A stretch of 11,157 bases of DNA from CAZTXD01 sp964617995. Its GTDB lineage: Bacteria; Actinomycetota; Acidimicrobiia; Spongiisociales; ZC4RG35. This document shows positions 6,049 through 11,157 of the stretch, piece by piece. The position numbers and the translations under genes were made by a program. Below the pieces are notes generated by a model. The model was not told the DNA's origin, made no database searches, and saw nothing but the letters and a program-made list of their open reading frames with translations. The stretch is from the NCBI GenBank assembly GCA_964617995.1, contig CAZTXD010000122.1, forward strand, positions 1 through 11,157, given 5' to 3'. Position 1 is the first letter of the stretch; every line of letters begins with the position of its first letter.

Positions 6049-6665
6049 TGTGGGGACCGGCCCCCGCAAGAGCGTTACAATTCCTATCCAGCCTGATGCC
6101 GGCCGCCTTATCGACACTCATCGTTCTGAATACCGTGTTGTTCGCCGCGCTGGGATTTCGCATGGTGTTCCTGGCCCTGCGAGCCGAGTCGCCCTACCTC
6201 CGTGCCCTGGCGTGGGTGGTGGTCGGAGCCTGTGGCGCCTTCGTCCTGGGATCGGCACAGAAACTGACTCTCCAGGCCGTGACGGCGGGCTGGATCAACG
6301 AGGAGGCTGTGGCCCGGGTGGCCACGCAATGGCAGATGGTCCAATCGCTGGCTGCGCTGGGCGTCGGACTGGCCGGTTTCTGGATCCTCTCGCGGGCGTG
6401 GACCTCCATCGGGCTGTCCGAGCACGTCGCATCCACGCTGGCCGGGCGTCTTCCCGATGTCGACCTCGATGACTGCGGGCTGACGGATAGGGAGATGGAC
6501 GTCGTCCGGGCGATCGGCCGCGGCCATTTGAGCGACCGGGAAATCGCCGACGAGCTCTTCATCGCGCCGTCGACAGCTGCTACCCACGTTAAGCGCGTCC
6601 TCCGCAAGACCGGCCTCAACAGCCGCCGGGAGCTCATATTCCTCGCCGGAACGGAGAGTTCCTGA
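6048..6665 (+). CDS. Membrane-anchored LuxR/NarL-type transcriptional regulator
   Basis: The protein is 205 aa from ATG 6048. Three hydrophobic helices (about residues 20-43, 52-70 and 98-117) are followed by a linker and a C-terminal LuxR-type HTH: LTDREMDVVRAIGRGHLSDR (145-164), EIADELFIAPSTAATHVKRV and LRKTGLNSRRELI. The HTH has all family hallmarks (LT.RE, S..EIA..L.I...T...HV..). No receiver, PAS or autoinducer domain is present, so a membrane domain replaces the usual sensor and the protein presumably works at the membrane or after release. Start choice is uncertain: 6048 has only GGGGG as SD. ATG 6096 begins directly before helix 1 and follows a good TACAAT box (6076-6081); the frame is also open back to 5958. 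It is divergent from the ECF sigma gene and ends at a strong hairpin. Confidence 0.85.
   Translation: MWGPAPARALQFLSSLMPAALSTLIVLNTVLFAALGFRMVFLALRAESPYLRALAWVVVGACGAFVLGSAQKLTLQAVTAGWINEEAVARVATQWQMVQSLAALGVGLAGFWILSRAWTSIGLSEHVASTLAGRLPDVDLDDCGLTDREMDVVRAIGRGHLSDREIADELFIAPSTAATHVKRVLRKTGLNSRRELIFLAGTESS
6076..6081 (+). promoter_or_regulatory. Candidate -10 box (TACAAT) inside or upstream of the LuxR-type gene
   Basis: TACAAT within GCGTTACAATTCC lies 14 bases before ATG 6096. If used, the transcript would start near 6088, translation would begin at 6096, and the dyad at 6029-6044 would be centred near -51, a normal activator position. It competes with the start at 6048. Confidence 0.35.
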
Positions 6666-6687
6666 ACGGCCCGGGAACCGGGCCGTT
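6665..6687. terminator. Strong hairpin terminator between convergent genes
   Basis: AACGGCCCGG-GAA-CCGGGCCGTT is a perfect 10-bp stem with a 3-nt loop, starting at the last base of the LuxR-type gene's stop. The convergent small membrane-protein gene ends 80 bases away at 6768. The symmetrical stem can serve both strands; no U-tract follows. Confidence 0.7.
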
Positions 6688-6767
6688 ATCGGACGGAGGG
6701 CCAGGAAGTAAGGGAACCCCGCCATGGGTGGCGTATCAGCCAGGGGAGCCGAGACCTGGGGCGATGT

Positions 6768-7013
6768 TCAAGCCGCCCTCAGCAAGGCGATCAAGGTCCA
6801 GAGCACCAGCAGCGCCAGGGGGAATATCTGCCAGGCTGGAGACTGCGGGGGGAACCACCGAGTGAGGCGATGCCGGCGGACCCTACCCGGAGACATCCCC
6901 ACGAAACCGGGCCTGCGCGGCCGGTGAATATCGGAACCGGGCGCGTCGAAGATGATCGACTCCGCCGGGTCACGGTGGCGGAAACGGGGCAAGGCAGGGG
7001 ACAGGATCCTCAT
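6768..7013 (-). CDS. Small tail-anchored membrane protein, unknown function
   Basis: The protein is 81 aa. The first 55 residues are soluble, rich in R, P and H (e.g. RPRRPGFVGMSPGRVRRHRL). A single C-terminal membrane helix, WQIFPLALLVLWTLIALLR (61-79), ends two residues before the stop, giving a basic cytoplasmic domain with a tail anchor. The ATG at 7013 has GGAGG five bases upstream. A second in-frame ATG at 7058 (adding 15 residues) has AAGGAGGT ten bases upstream, so either start, or both, may be used. Upstream, the 7136-7162 repeats resemble those controlling the sigma/LuxR genes. I recognise no family; a coding gene is supported by the SDs, the clean membrane helix and the convergent terminator. 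Confidence 0.6.
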   Translation of the reverse strand: MRILSPALPRFRHRDPAESIIFDAPGSDIHRPRRPGFVGMSPGRVRRHRLTRWFPPQSPAWQIFPLALLVLWTLIALLRAA

Positions 7014-7135
7014 ATCAACCTCCGCTGAGCACGGCCGTCGGGTCATCCGACGGAGCATGGCTTGCGGGACCTCCTTCTCGTCGTGAGTTGGACCGGAAAG
7101 AATGGATCATCGACCCACCCGACTGCGGGTGTCTG

Positions 7136-7162
7136 TACCCCGCCGCGGGTATAGCGCTACCC
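7136..7162. promoter_or_regulatory. Triple TACCC/GGGTA/TACCC repeat, candidate NarL/LuxR-type operator
   Basis: TACCC (7136-7140), GGGTA (7147-7151) and TACCC (7158-7162) alternate in orientation with exactly six bases between each, an 11-bp period. The first pair repeats the TACCC-N6-GGGTA dyad of 6029-6044. It lies between the divergent small membrane-protein gene (-) and the DUF1697 gene (+), about 70 to 120 bases from their starts. I see no other TACCC-N6-GGGTA in the window. Confidence 0.5.
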
Positions 7163-7233
7163 GGTCCGGGGACTTCGGCGTGAGGCGGCTCCCTGCGACA
7201 CGGGTTGCGGGCGGATTGGTGTAGAACGGTCCC

Positions 7234-7767
7234 GTGAACCAATACGTGGGCCTATTGCGCGGCATCGGGCCGGGGAATCCGAACATGCGCAACGAGAACC
7301 TACGCGCCGTGTGCGAGGATCTCGGGCTGCGAAGCGTGAGCACCATCATCTCGAGCGGGAATGTCGTCTTCGAGGACGCCGCCGTCGATACCACCGGGTT
7401 GGAATCGACGCTGGAGAAAGCCTGGCAGGAGACCCTCGGATTCGAGTCCACGACGATCATCCGCAGTCGCCTGGAGCTCGAAGCGCTGGTCGAACAGCGA
7501 CCGTTCGGGGATCTCGAGCACGGTCCCGGCTCGTACCTGCTCGTCACGTTCTCGAAGTACCCGTTGGAGCTCACCCTCGACGTTCCGCATCGACCCGAGA
7601 ACAGCAGCTACAGCCTCGTGGGGGCGACCGACCGTGAGCTCTTCACAGTCACGGACACGAGCACCCAGACCCCGGATGTCATGACGTGGATCGAGAGGCA
7701 GTTCGGAAAGCAGGTCTCCTCCCGAACGTGGCTGACGGTGGCTCGCATCCTCAAGAGGATGGGCTGA
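7234..7767 (+). CDS. DUF1697 family protein
   Basis: The protein is 177 aa, the usual length. The start MNQYVGLLRGI corresponds to the DUF1697 opening 'YvALLRGINVGG', and SVSTIISSGNVVFEDA to its 'V.TyI.SGNVvF' motif. PGSYLLVTFSK is the central strand pair, and SSRTWLTVARILKRMG is the family's 'R.W.Tv..l..m' ending. The 'NVGG' part is altered to 'GPGNP'. DUF1697 proteins are small cytosolic alpha/beta proteins without an assigned biochemical role. The GTG at 7234 is used; no SD is seen, and TAGAAC at 7222-7227 would give a leaderless start. It converges on the MDR gene with 41 bases between them, where I see no hairpin. Confidence 0.88.
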   Translation: MNQYVGLLRGIGPGNPNMRNENLRAVCEDLGLRSVSTIISSGNVVFEDAAVDTTGLESTLEKAWQETLGFESTTIIRSRLELEALVEQRPFGDLEHGPGSYLLVTFSKYPLELTLDVPHRPENSSYSLVGATDRELFTVTDTSTQTPDVMTWIERQFGKQVSSRTWLTVARILKRMG

Positions 7768-7808
7768 GACCCAGAGCAGCCCACATCAAGAAATCGCCAC
7801 AACGCTCC

Positions 7809-8792
7809 TCATGGTGTGCCCGATGGGATGACGATGAGCTTGCCCCGAGCTTGTCCTGCCTCCAGGTAGCGGAAGGCGTCGGGGACGTCCTCCAACCGGT
7901 AGCGTCGGTCGATCAAGGGCCGAACCCTCCCGGAGTCGAGGAGGTCTCGGAGGAGGTCCAGGTCGTCGGGGTGATTCGGCCTCCACATGAATGTGCCCAT
8001 CCGCTTTCGCCCCGTCAGCGAGATCCATGCACCCAGGACCAGAGCCCCGAAGAAGCCGGCCAGGGAGCGAGCGATGAGGACGTACCGGCCGTCGGGACTC
8101 AAGGACCGCCTGAAGCGGAGGATCGAACGCGTGGCGGCTATGTCGAGGATCAGGTCGTAGCGGTGACCGTTCTCGGTGAAGTCCTCCTGCGTATAGTCGA
8201 CGACGTGGTCGGCACCGACGGCCCGCAACAGGTCGAGCTTCTCCGTGTGGTCGACGGCGGTCACTTCCGCCCCGGAGGACCGGGCTATCTGCACCGCGAA
8301 GGGCCCCACGCATCCACCGGCTCCGTTGATCAGGACCTTCTGGCCGGCCTCCACCGGCCCCTTGCCGCGTAGACCCTGCAACGCCAGGACTCCCGAGTGG
8401 GGTACGGTGGCTGCCACCTCGAACGTCGCGGTGACCGGCTTTGGCGAGAACGCCGCGGCGGGAGCGCAGACATACTCGGCGAACGAGCCGTGGCCGACTT
8501 CGAACAGGTCGGCCCACACCTCGTCTCCGGGACGCAACCCCGTCACCGCGCGGCCGACGGCCTCGACCCTTCCCGCCACGTCGAGCCCAATCCGTCGGGA
8601 CTTCGGTCGGCGCAGCCCGGTGCCGAGGCGGGCGATGGGAGGCAGGCCCCTCAGGTGATCCGAGTCGGCGGTGTTCAGCGATGCCGCCTGTACCTTCACC
8701 ACGACCTGGTGGTCTCCCGGGATCGGAACGTCGAGCTCGTCTACATACAGGACGTCGGGAGGACCGTATCTGTCCTTGACGATGGCTCTCAT
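7809..8792 (-). CDS. Zinc-independent MDR-superfamily NAD(P)-dependent oxidoreductase (second paralogue)
   Basis: The protein is 327 aa. The N-terminal GroES-like domain opens MRAIVKDRYGPPDVLYVDEL and includes IGLDVAGRVEAVGRAVTGLRPGDEVW. The Rossmann domain has NGAGGCVGPFAVQIARSSGA (glycine motif about 157-163) and VGADHVVDYTQEDF. It ends ARGKLIVIPSG. Zinc ligands are not seen, so a QOR-like NAD(P)H reductase is expected. It closely parallels the MDR at 3444-4463: both start with MRAIV.DRYG.PDVL, and both have GADxVxDYTxxDF after the cofactor domain. The ATG overlaps the stop of the upstream nitroreductase gene as ATGA, so the two are translated from one mRNA with likely coupling. Their shared promoter region holds operator sites D-F, tying this gene to the TetR regulator at 4588-5289. 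Confidence 0.9.
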   Translation of the reverse strand: MRAIVKDRYGPPDVLYVDELDVPIPGDHQVVVKVQAASLNTADSDHLRGLPPIARLGTGLRRPKSRRIGLDVAGRVEAVGRAVTGLRPGDEVWADLFEVGHGSFAEYVCAPAAAFSPKPVTATFEVAATVPHSGVLALQGLRGKGPVEAGQKVLINGAGGCVGPFAVQIARSSGAEVTAVDHTEKLDLLRAVGADHVVDYTQEDFTENGHRYDLILDIAATRSILRFRRSLSPDGRYVLIARSLAGFFGALVLGAWISLTGRKRMGTFMWRPNHPDDLDLLRDLLDSGRVRPLIDRRYRLEDVPDAFRYLEAGQARGKLIVIPSGTP

Positions 8793-9295
8793 TGGTGATC
8801 CCCAACGAAAACCTCCGAAGCCTCCCGCCGCAGGCGGAGGAACTGATCGACTCCGTACAGGCGATGGATGCGTTGGTCCTTGGCCGGAAAATGGCGATTG
8901 GCATCGACAGACGGGACCAGCTCGGGATCCTCGACCCGGAAGGACTTTCCTTCACTGACGATGACCGCTGATCCCGCCGCCTGCACGTTTTTGAGCCAGT
9001 CGGGACTGGTCCCGTAGGGGAGCGCGATCAGCAGCCCCTCCTCGGTATCGACCACTCCGACCGGTGTCGCATGACGGGTGCCGGTGGTCCTCCCCACGTG
9101 ATGAATCACCGATGCATAGGCTCCCGGTTGTCCCGCCACCTTCATGGCACGTGGGTTCCACACGGCACGGTTCATCCGACGTATGGCGGTCAGCGCCGGC
9201 GAGAACTTCGTCCGCAACGAAACCAGCAGAACGACCCAGAGGGCGAACAACGCCAGAAACAGGCCTCCGATACCGACCACGATCCATCTCCACAT
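8789..9295 (-). CDS. Deazaflavin (F420)-dependent nitroreductase family protein with N-terminal membrane anchor
   Basis: The protein is 168 aa. A hydrophobic helix at about residues 5-26 is followed by a basic segment and the compact split-barrel core of the Ddn family: HHVGRTTGTRHATPVGVV (66-82) corresponds to '.GRkSGk.r.tPv', and GLLIALPYGTSPDWLKNVQA (87-106) to 'yvv.s.gG....p.W..Nl.A'. Known members use reduced F420 to reduce quinones, nitroimidazoles and other lipophilic substrates at the membrane, and the anchor fits this. The ATG at 9295 is preceded by GAGGAAGGGTGG; a longer in-frame extension to 9763 runs through the operators and is not credible. It is the first gene of an ATGA-coupled operon with the MDR downstream and is preceded by three TetR-type operators. 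F420 dependence is from the family, not shown here. Confidence 0.87.
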   Translation of the reverse strand: MWRWIVVGIGGLFLALFALWVVLLVSLRTKFSPALTAIRRMNRAVWNPRAMKVAGQPGAYASVIHHVGRTTGTRHATPVGVVDTEEGLLIALPYGTSPDWLKNVQAAGSAVIVSEGKSFRVEDPELVPSVDANRHFPAKDQRIHRLYGVDQFLRLRREASEVFVGDHQ

Positions 9296-9313
9296 GACTG
9301 CCACCCTTCCTCT

Positions 9314-9326
9314 CGTACGCTGTAAG
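9314..9326. promoter_or_regulatory. Operator site D (CGTAC-GCT-GTAAG), putative TetR-family site
   Basis: Carries the TAC-N3-GTAAG core shared with sites B, E and F, 18 bases upstream of the nitroreductase ATG. It lies so near the SD that bound protein would block transcription initiation or early elongation. Confidence 0.62.
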
Positions 9327-9327
9327 G

Positions 9328-9340
9328 TGTACGGGGTAAG
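9328..9340. promoter_or_regulatory. Operator site E (TGTAC-GGG-GTAAG), putative TetR-family site
   Basis: Starts 14 bp after site D. Its GTACGGGGTAAG is the reverse complement of most of site C (CTTACCCCGTAC) upstream of tetR, a 12-base exact match in inverted orientation. Confidence 0.65.
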
Positions 9341-9345
9341 GTAGC

Positions 9346-9358
9346 AGTACAGCGTAAG
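9346..9358. promoter_or_regulatory. Operator site F (AGTAC-AGC-GTAAG), putative TetR-family site
   Basis: Starts 18 bp after site E and 32 bp after site D, the same 32-33 bp spacing as sites A-B and B-C. The core TACAGCGTA is the reverse complement of site D's TACGCTGTA. Confidence 0.62.
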
Positions 9359-9500
9359 GCTGCAAGTCGAGTAGAGGGCGGGGAGTCGGGTGTGCCGGGC
9401 TCGAGCGGGACGCCGCCCCGCGTTGGAGGGGAGGGACCGGGGTCGACCCGCGACGCGACCGCCCGGCCGGAGTCGCCCGGGGACCCTCAGGGCGTCTACC

Positions 9501-9698
9501 TCAGCGTGATCGCTCGCGCGGCTTCTTCTCGTCAGCCCCAGCAGGCACGATCGCCGCGGCGGAGACCGTGCTCGTGTGCCCGTCGTCCCATTCCACCTCG
9601 ACGAATTCGTCGTCCTCCACGGCGACGACGATCCCGGTACGGGGGGCTTGGCCCACCACCTTGGTGAGAGTTTGGACTCGTTCCCCTTTCCTGACCAT
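9501..9698 (-). CDS. Small SH3-like (DUF1918-type) protein
   Basis: The protein is 65 aa. MVRKGERVQTLTKVVGQAPR, then TGIVVAVEDDEFVEVEWDDGHTS is a small beta-barrel pattern like DUF1918 proteins of actinobacteria ('GD.v.v....G...R.G.V.eV......v.WdDGhe'), though shorter in the central loop and lacking the usual 'PPY.VRW'. A charged tail (ADEKKPRERSR) follows. Such KOW/SH3-like domains are suspected nucleic-acid or protein binders, but no function is established. The ATG at 9698 has GGAGG six bases upstream, which decides against the longer frame reaching 9848. It is followed downstream by 142 bases before site F, with no clear terminator. Confidence 0.7.
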   Translation of the reverse strand: MVRKGERVQTLTKVVGQAPRTGIVVAVEDDEFVEVEWDDGHTSTVSAAAIVPAGADEKKPRERSR

Positions 9699-9871
9699 CC
9701 GTTTCCTCCGTGAGGCTCCCTTCGAAGAATACGCGAGCAGACTCGGTTCGTGGCCTTGCCCAAATGGGTCCGGATGAGATCGGCACGGTCGCAGGGCTCT
9801 CATCAAGTGTCCGGCTGCGAACGATCCAGCCCGAGCGGTGGAAATCACCCATTCGAGTAGCCTTGCGTTGG

Positions 9872-11023
9872 GTGCTCGATTTCGCGGTCGACCAGGTTCT
9901 CGCCTTCCGGCTCCACCGTCACAACCTGACGCACAGGCTGCCTCCGGAGTCGTTGGTGACAGCCGCGGCAGGGTGTGGGATCCAGGAGACGCCCCTGGGC
10001 TCGGCGGATGCTGCCTTCGTCACCCGGGTCGAGGGCTTGACGCCGGAGGCGATGCAGCAGGCGAGGCTCGACGCCCGCTCCCTGGTGGCACTGTGGAGCG
10101 TTCGGGGAGCGCCCTACGTGGTGCCGGCCGCCGACATCGGGGTATTCACGATTGGAGCGCTCCCGGTGGACCAGACGTCCTTCAAGCAGACATTGGGAGG
10201 GTGGGCGAATGCCCTAGAGGATGCGGGGCTCGACCCGTTCCGAGTCCTCGACGACATGGCCTCCGCCGCATCCGAGGTGCTCGACGGTCAGACGATGGAC
10301 GTCAACGATCTCCGGGATCGAGTCTACGCAGGGGTGGAAGCACTCTCCAGGGTCAAGCGCCCCGACTTCACCCATGCCGACATGCCCGAGCCCCTGTTCC
10401 GGGCGCTGGGCACCTGCGGCGCGGTGTGCATCGTCGCCGGTCGGGGCACCAACGCCGAGCTGGCTAGGACCGATCAGTGGCTTCCCGCTTTCCCCGACGT
10501 TCCCGATCCGGGGCCGGCCCGGGCCGAGCTGGCCCGGCGGTTCCTCCACTGCTACGGCCCGGCCACCCCGAGGCAGTTCGCCGAGTGGACACAGCGAAGC
10601 CTCTCCGACGCCAAGGACGCCTTCTCGATCATCGGGGAGGAGCTGATCGAGGTCCGCTGCGACGGCGAGGAGGCTTTCCTGCATCGAGACGACGAACCAG
10701 ACCTGTCCTCCCCACCACAGCCGACGGGACTGCGGCTACTCCCCCTCCAGGATCCCTACCTCCAACAACGGGACCGCGCCAAGTTGCTTCCCGACGAGAA
10801 GCACCGGCGGGAGATGTGGAGACCGGTGCGGGGACCGGGAGCGGTCGTCGTAAACGGAGCAATCGTCGGTACATGGCGGGCCCGGACCAAGGGGAAGCGT
10901 CTGGCGCTGACCCTGCAGCCCTTCGCCGCGCTCTCCAGAGATGTGCAGGACGAGATCGAGACGGAGGCGAGACTCATCGCTCCGTTCCGCGGCTGTGAAA
11001 CCGTCGAGGTGAACCTCGACTAG
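9872..11023 (+). CDS. Winged-helix DNA-binding domain protein (HTH_42 / AlkZ-YcaQ-like)
   Basis: About 383 aa. VLAFRLHRHNLTHRLPPESL, then GLTPEAMQQARLDARSLVALWSVRGAPYVVPAADI is the typical first part of the HTH_42 family ('R..L.r.WsvRGt.h.vp..D'). WLPAFPDVPDPGPARAELAR, YGPATPRQFAEWT, LRLLPLQDPYLQQRDRAKLL and VVVNGAIVGTWR follow in family order. The family includes AlkZ/YcaQ DNA glycosylases that unhook interstrand crosslinks or remove alkylated bases; many members, including this type, are uncharacterised, so glycosylase activity is only possible. The start is unclear: the frame is open from a GTG at 9710, but homology begins near VLDFAVDQ. I therefore use GTG 9872; TTG 9863 and ATG 9764 are alternatives, none with a good SD. 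It diverges from the DUF1918-like gene. Confidence 0.82.
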   Translation: MLDFAVDQVLAFRLHRHNLTHRLPPESLVTAAAGCGIQETPLGSADAAFVTRVEGLTPEAMQQARLDARSLVALWSVRGAPYVVPAADIGVFTIGALPVDQTSFKQTLGGWANALEDAGLDPFRVLDDMASAASEVLDGQTMDVNDLRDRVYAGVEALSRVKRPDFTHADMPEPLFRALGTCGAVCIVAGRGTNAELARTDQWLPAFPDVPDPGPARAELARRFLHCYGPATPRQFAEWTQRSLSDAKDAFSIIGEELIEVRCDGEEAFLHRDDEPDLSSPPQPTGLRLLPLQDPYLQQRDRAKLLPDEKHRREMWRPVRGPGAVVVNGAIVGTWRARTKGKRLALTLQPFAALSRDVQDEIETEARLIAPFRGCETVEVNLD

Positions 11024-11066
11024 ACGCAGTTCCCTCTGTGTCGATGAGCCTTCCTTGGTTGTGGAG

Positions 11067-11112
11067 GAACGGTTTCCAGCTTCATTCGTTCTGTACGAAC
11101 GGATACCGTTCG
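11067..11112. promoter_or_regulatory. Operator-like repeats downstream of the winged-helix gene
   Basis: CGAACGG-ATA-CCGTTCG (11096-11112) is a perfect 7-bp inverted repeat. A related direct copy, GAACGGTTTCC (11067-11077), lies exactly 30 bp before GAACGGATACC (11097-11107). CGTTC (11087-11091) also pairs with GAACG (11097-11101). The block probably belongs to the promoter of a gene beyond the window edge. The remaining bases to 11157 show nothing I can name. Confidence 0.45.
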
Positions 11113-11157
11113 CCACCATCCAAAGAAGCTTTCGGCGACGCACCTATGCGGCGGATC

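Noticed and set aside
6724..6927. Small plus-strand open frame starting at ATG 6724
   Set aside because: It is antisense to the better supported tail-anchored protein gene, has no membrane segment or motif, and lies just after a strong terminator.
7786..8955. A 389-codon open frame on the minus strand
   Set aside because: Same strand but different frame from the nitroreductase-MDR operon, whose frames carry all conserved motifs; the alternative is arginine- and proline-rich nonsense.
9296..9763. In-frame upstream extension of the nitroreductase gene
   Set aside because: It runs through all three operators and into the DUF1918-like gene; the ATG at 9295 has a proper SD and starts at the expected family N-terminus.
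11096..11112. LexA (SOS) box
   Set aside because: The GAAC and GTTC half-sites are seven bases apart instead of the four required by the actinobacterial LexA consensus.

Overview
The window reads as a chromosomal stretch of a high-GC actinobacterium, probably uncultured. The reasons are the GC-rich codon use, GTG starts mixed with strong Shine-Dalgarno (SD) sites and likely leaderless starts, and the families present: LtrA, an F420-type nitroreductase, a DUF1918-like protein and an AlkZ-type winged-helix protein. There is no rRNA, tRNA, CRISPR array, phage gene or insertion sequence. No gap without a gene or gene remnant exceeds 300 bases.

Layout. Left (1-3440): a truncated LtrA-type membrane protein (-) diverges from a small NTF2/SnoaL-like protein (+). 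Then come a MarR remnant (-), a secreted, membrane-anchored protein of unknown function (-), an atypical extended SDR (+), and a frameshifted small membrane-protein gene that overlapped the SDR stop by ATGA. Centre-left (3444-5289): a zinc-less quinone-oxidoreductase-like MDR enzyme (-) diverges from a TetR regulator (+). Centre (5358-7767): an ECF sigma factor with no anti-sigma gene beside it (-) diverges from a membrane-anchored LuxR/NarL-type regulator (+). A strong terminator hairpin, a small tail-anchored protein (-) and a DUF1697 protein (+) follow. Right (7809-11157): a two-gene operon (-) of an F420-type nitroreductase and a second MDR enzyme, then a DUF1918-like SH3-fold protein (-) and a winged-helix AlkZ-like protein (+). 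The last 130 bases hold operator-like repeats.

Two regulatory circuits can be read from the DNA. First, a 13-bp dyad of the form CTTAC-N3-GTAAG occurs three times between the first MDR gene and tetR, and three more times just upstream of the nitroreductase-MDR operon 4.8 kb away. This suggests one TetR regulon of two paralogous MDR reductases and a deazaflavin-type reductase, probably for electrophile, quinone or xenobiotic reduction. Second, a 16-bp dyad TACCC-N6-GGGTA, which has the 7-2-7 geometry of NarL sites, occurs in the sigma/LuxR intergenic region and again between the small membrane protein and the DUF1697 gene. It is a candidate site for the membrane-bound LuxR-type regulator encoded between the two copies.

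Two decaying genes (MarR fragment, frameshifted membrane protein) show that the left part is eroding. All functional calls come from motif reading only; no database search was run.
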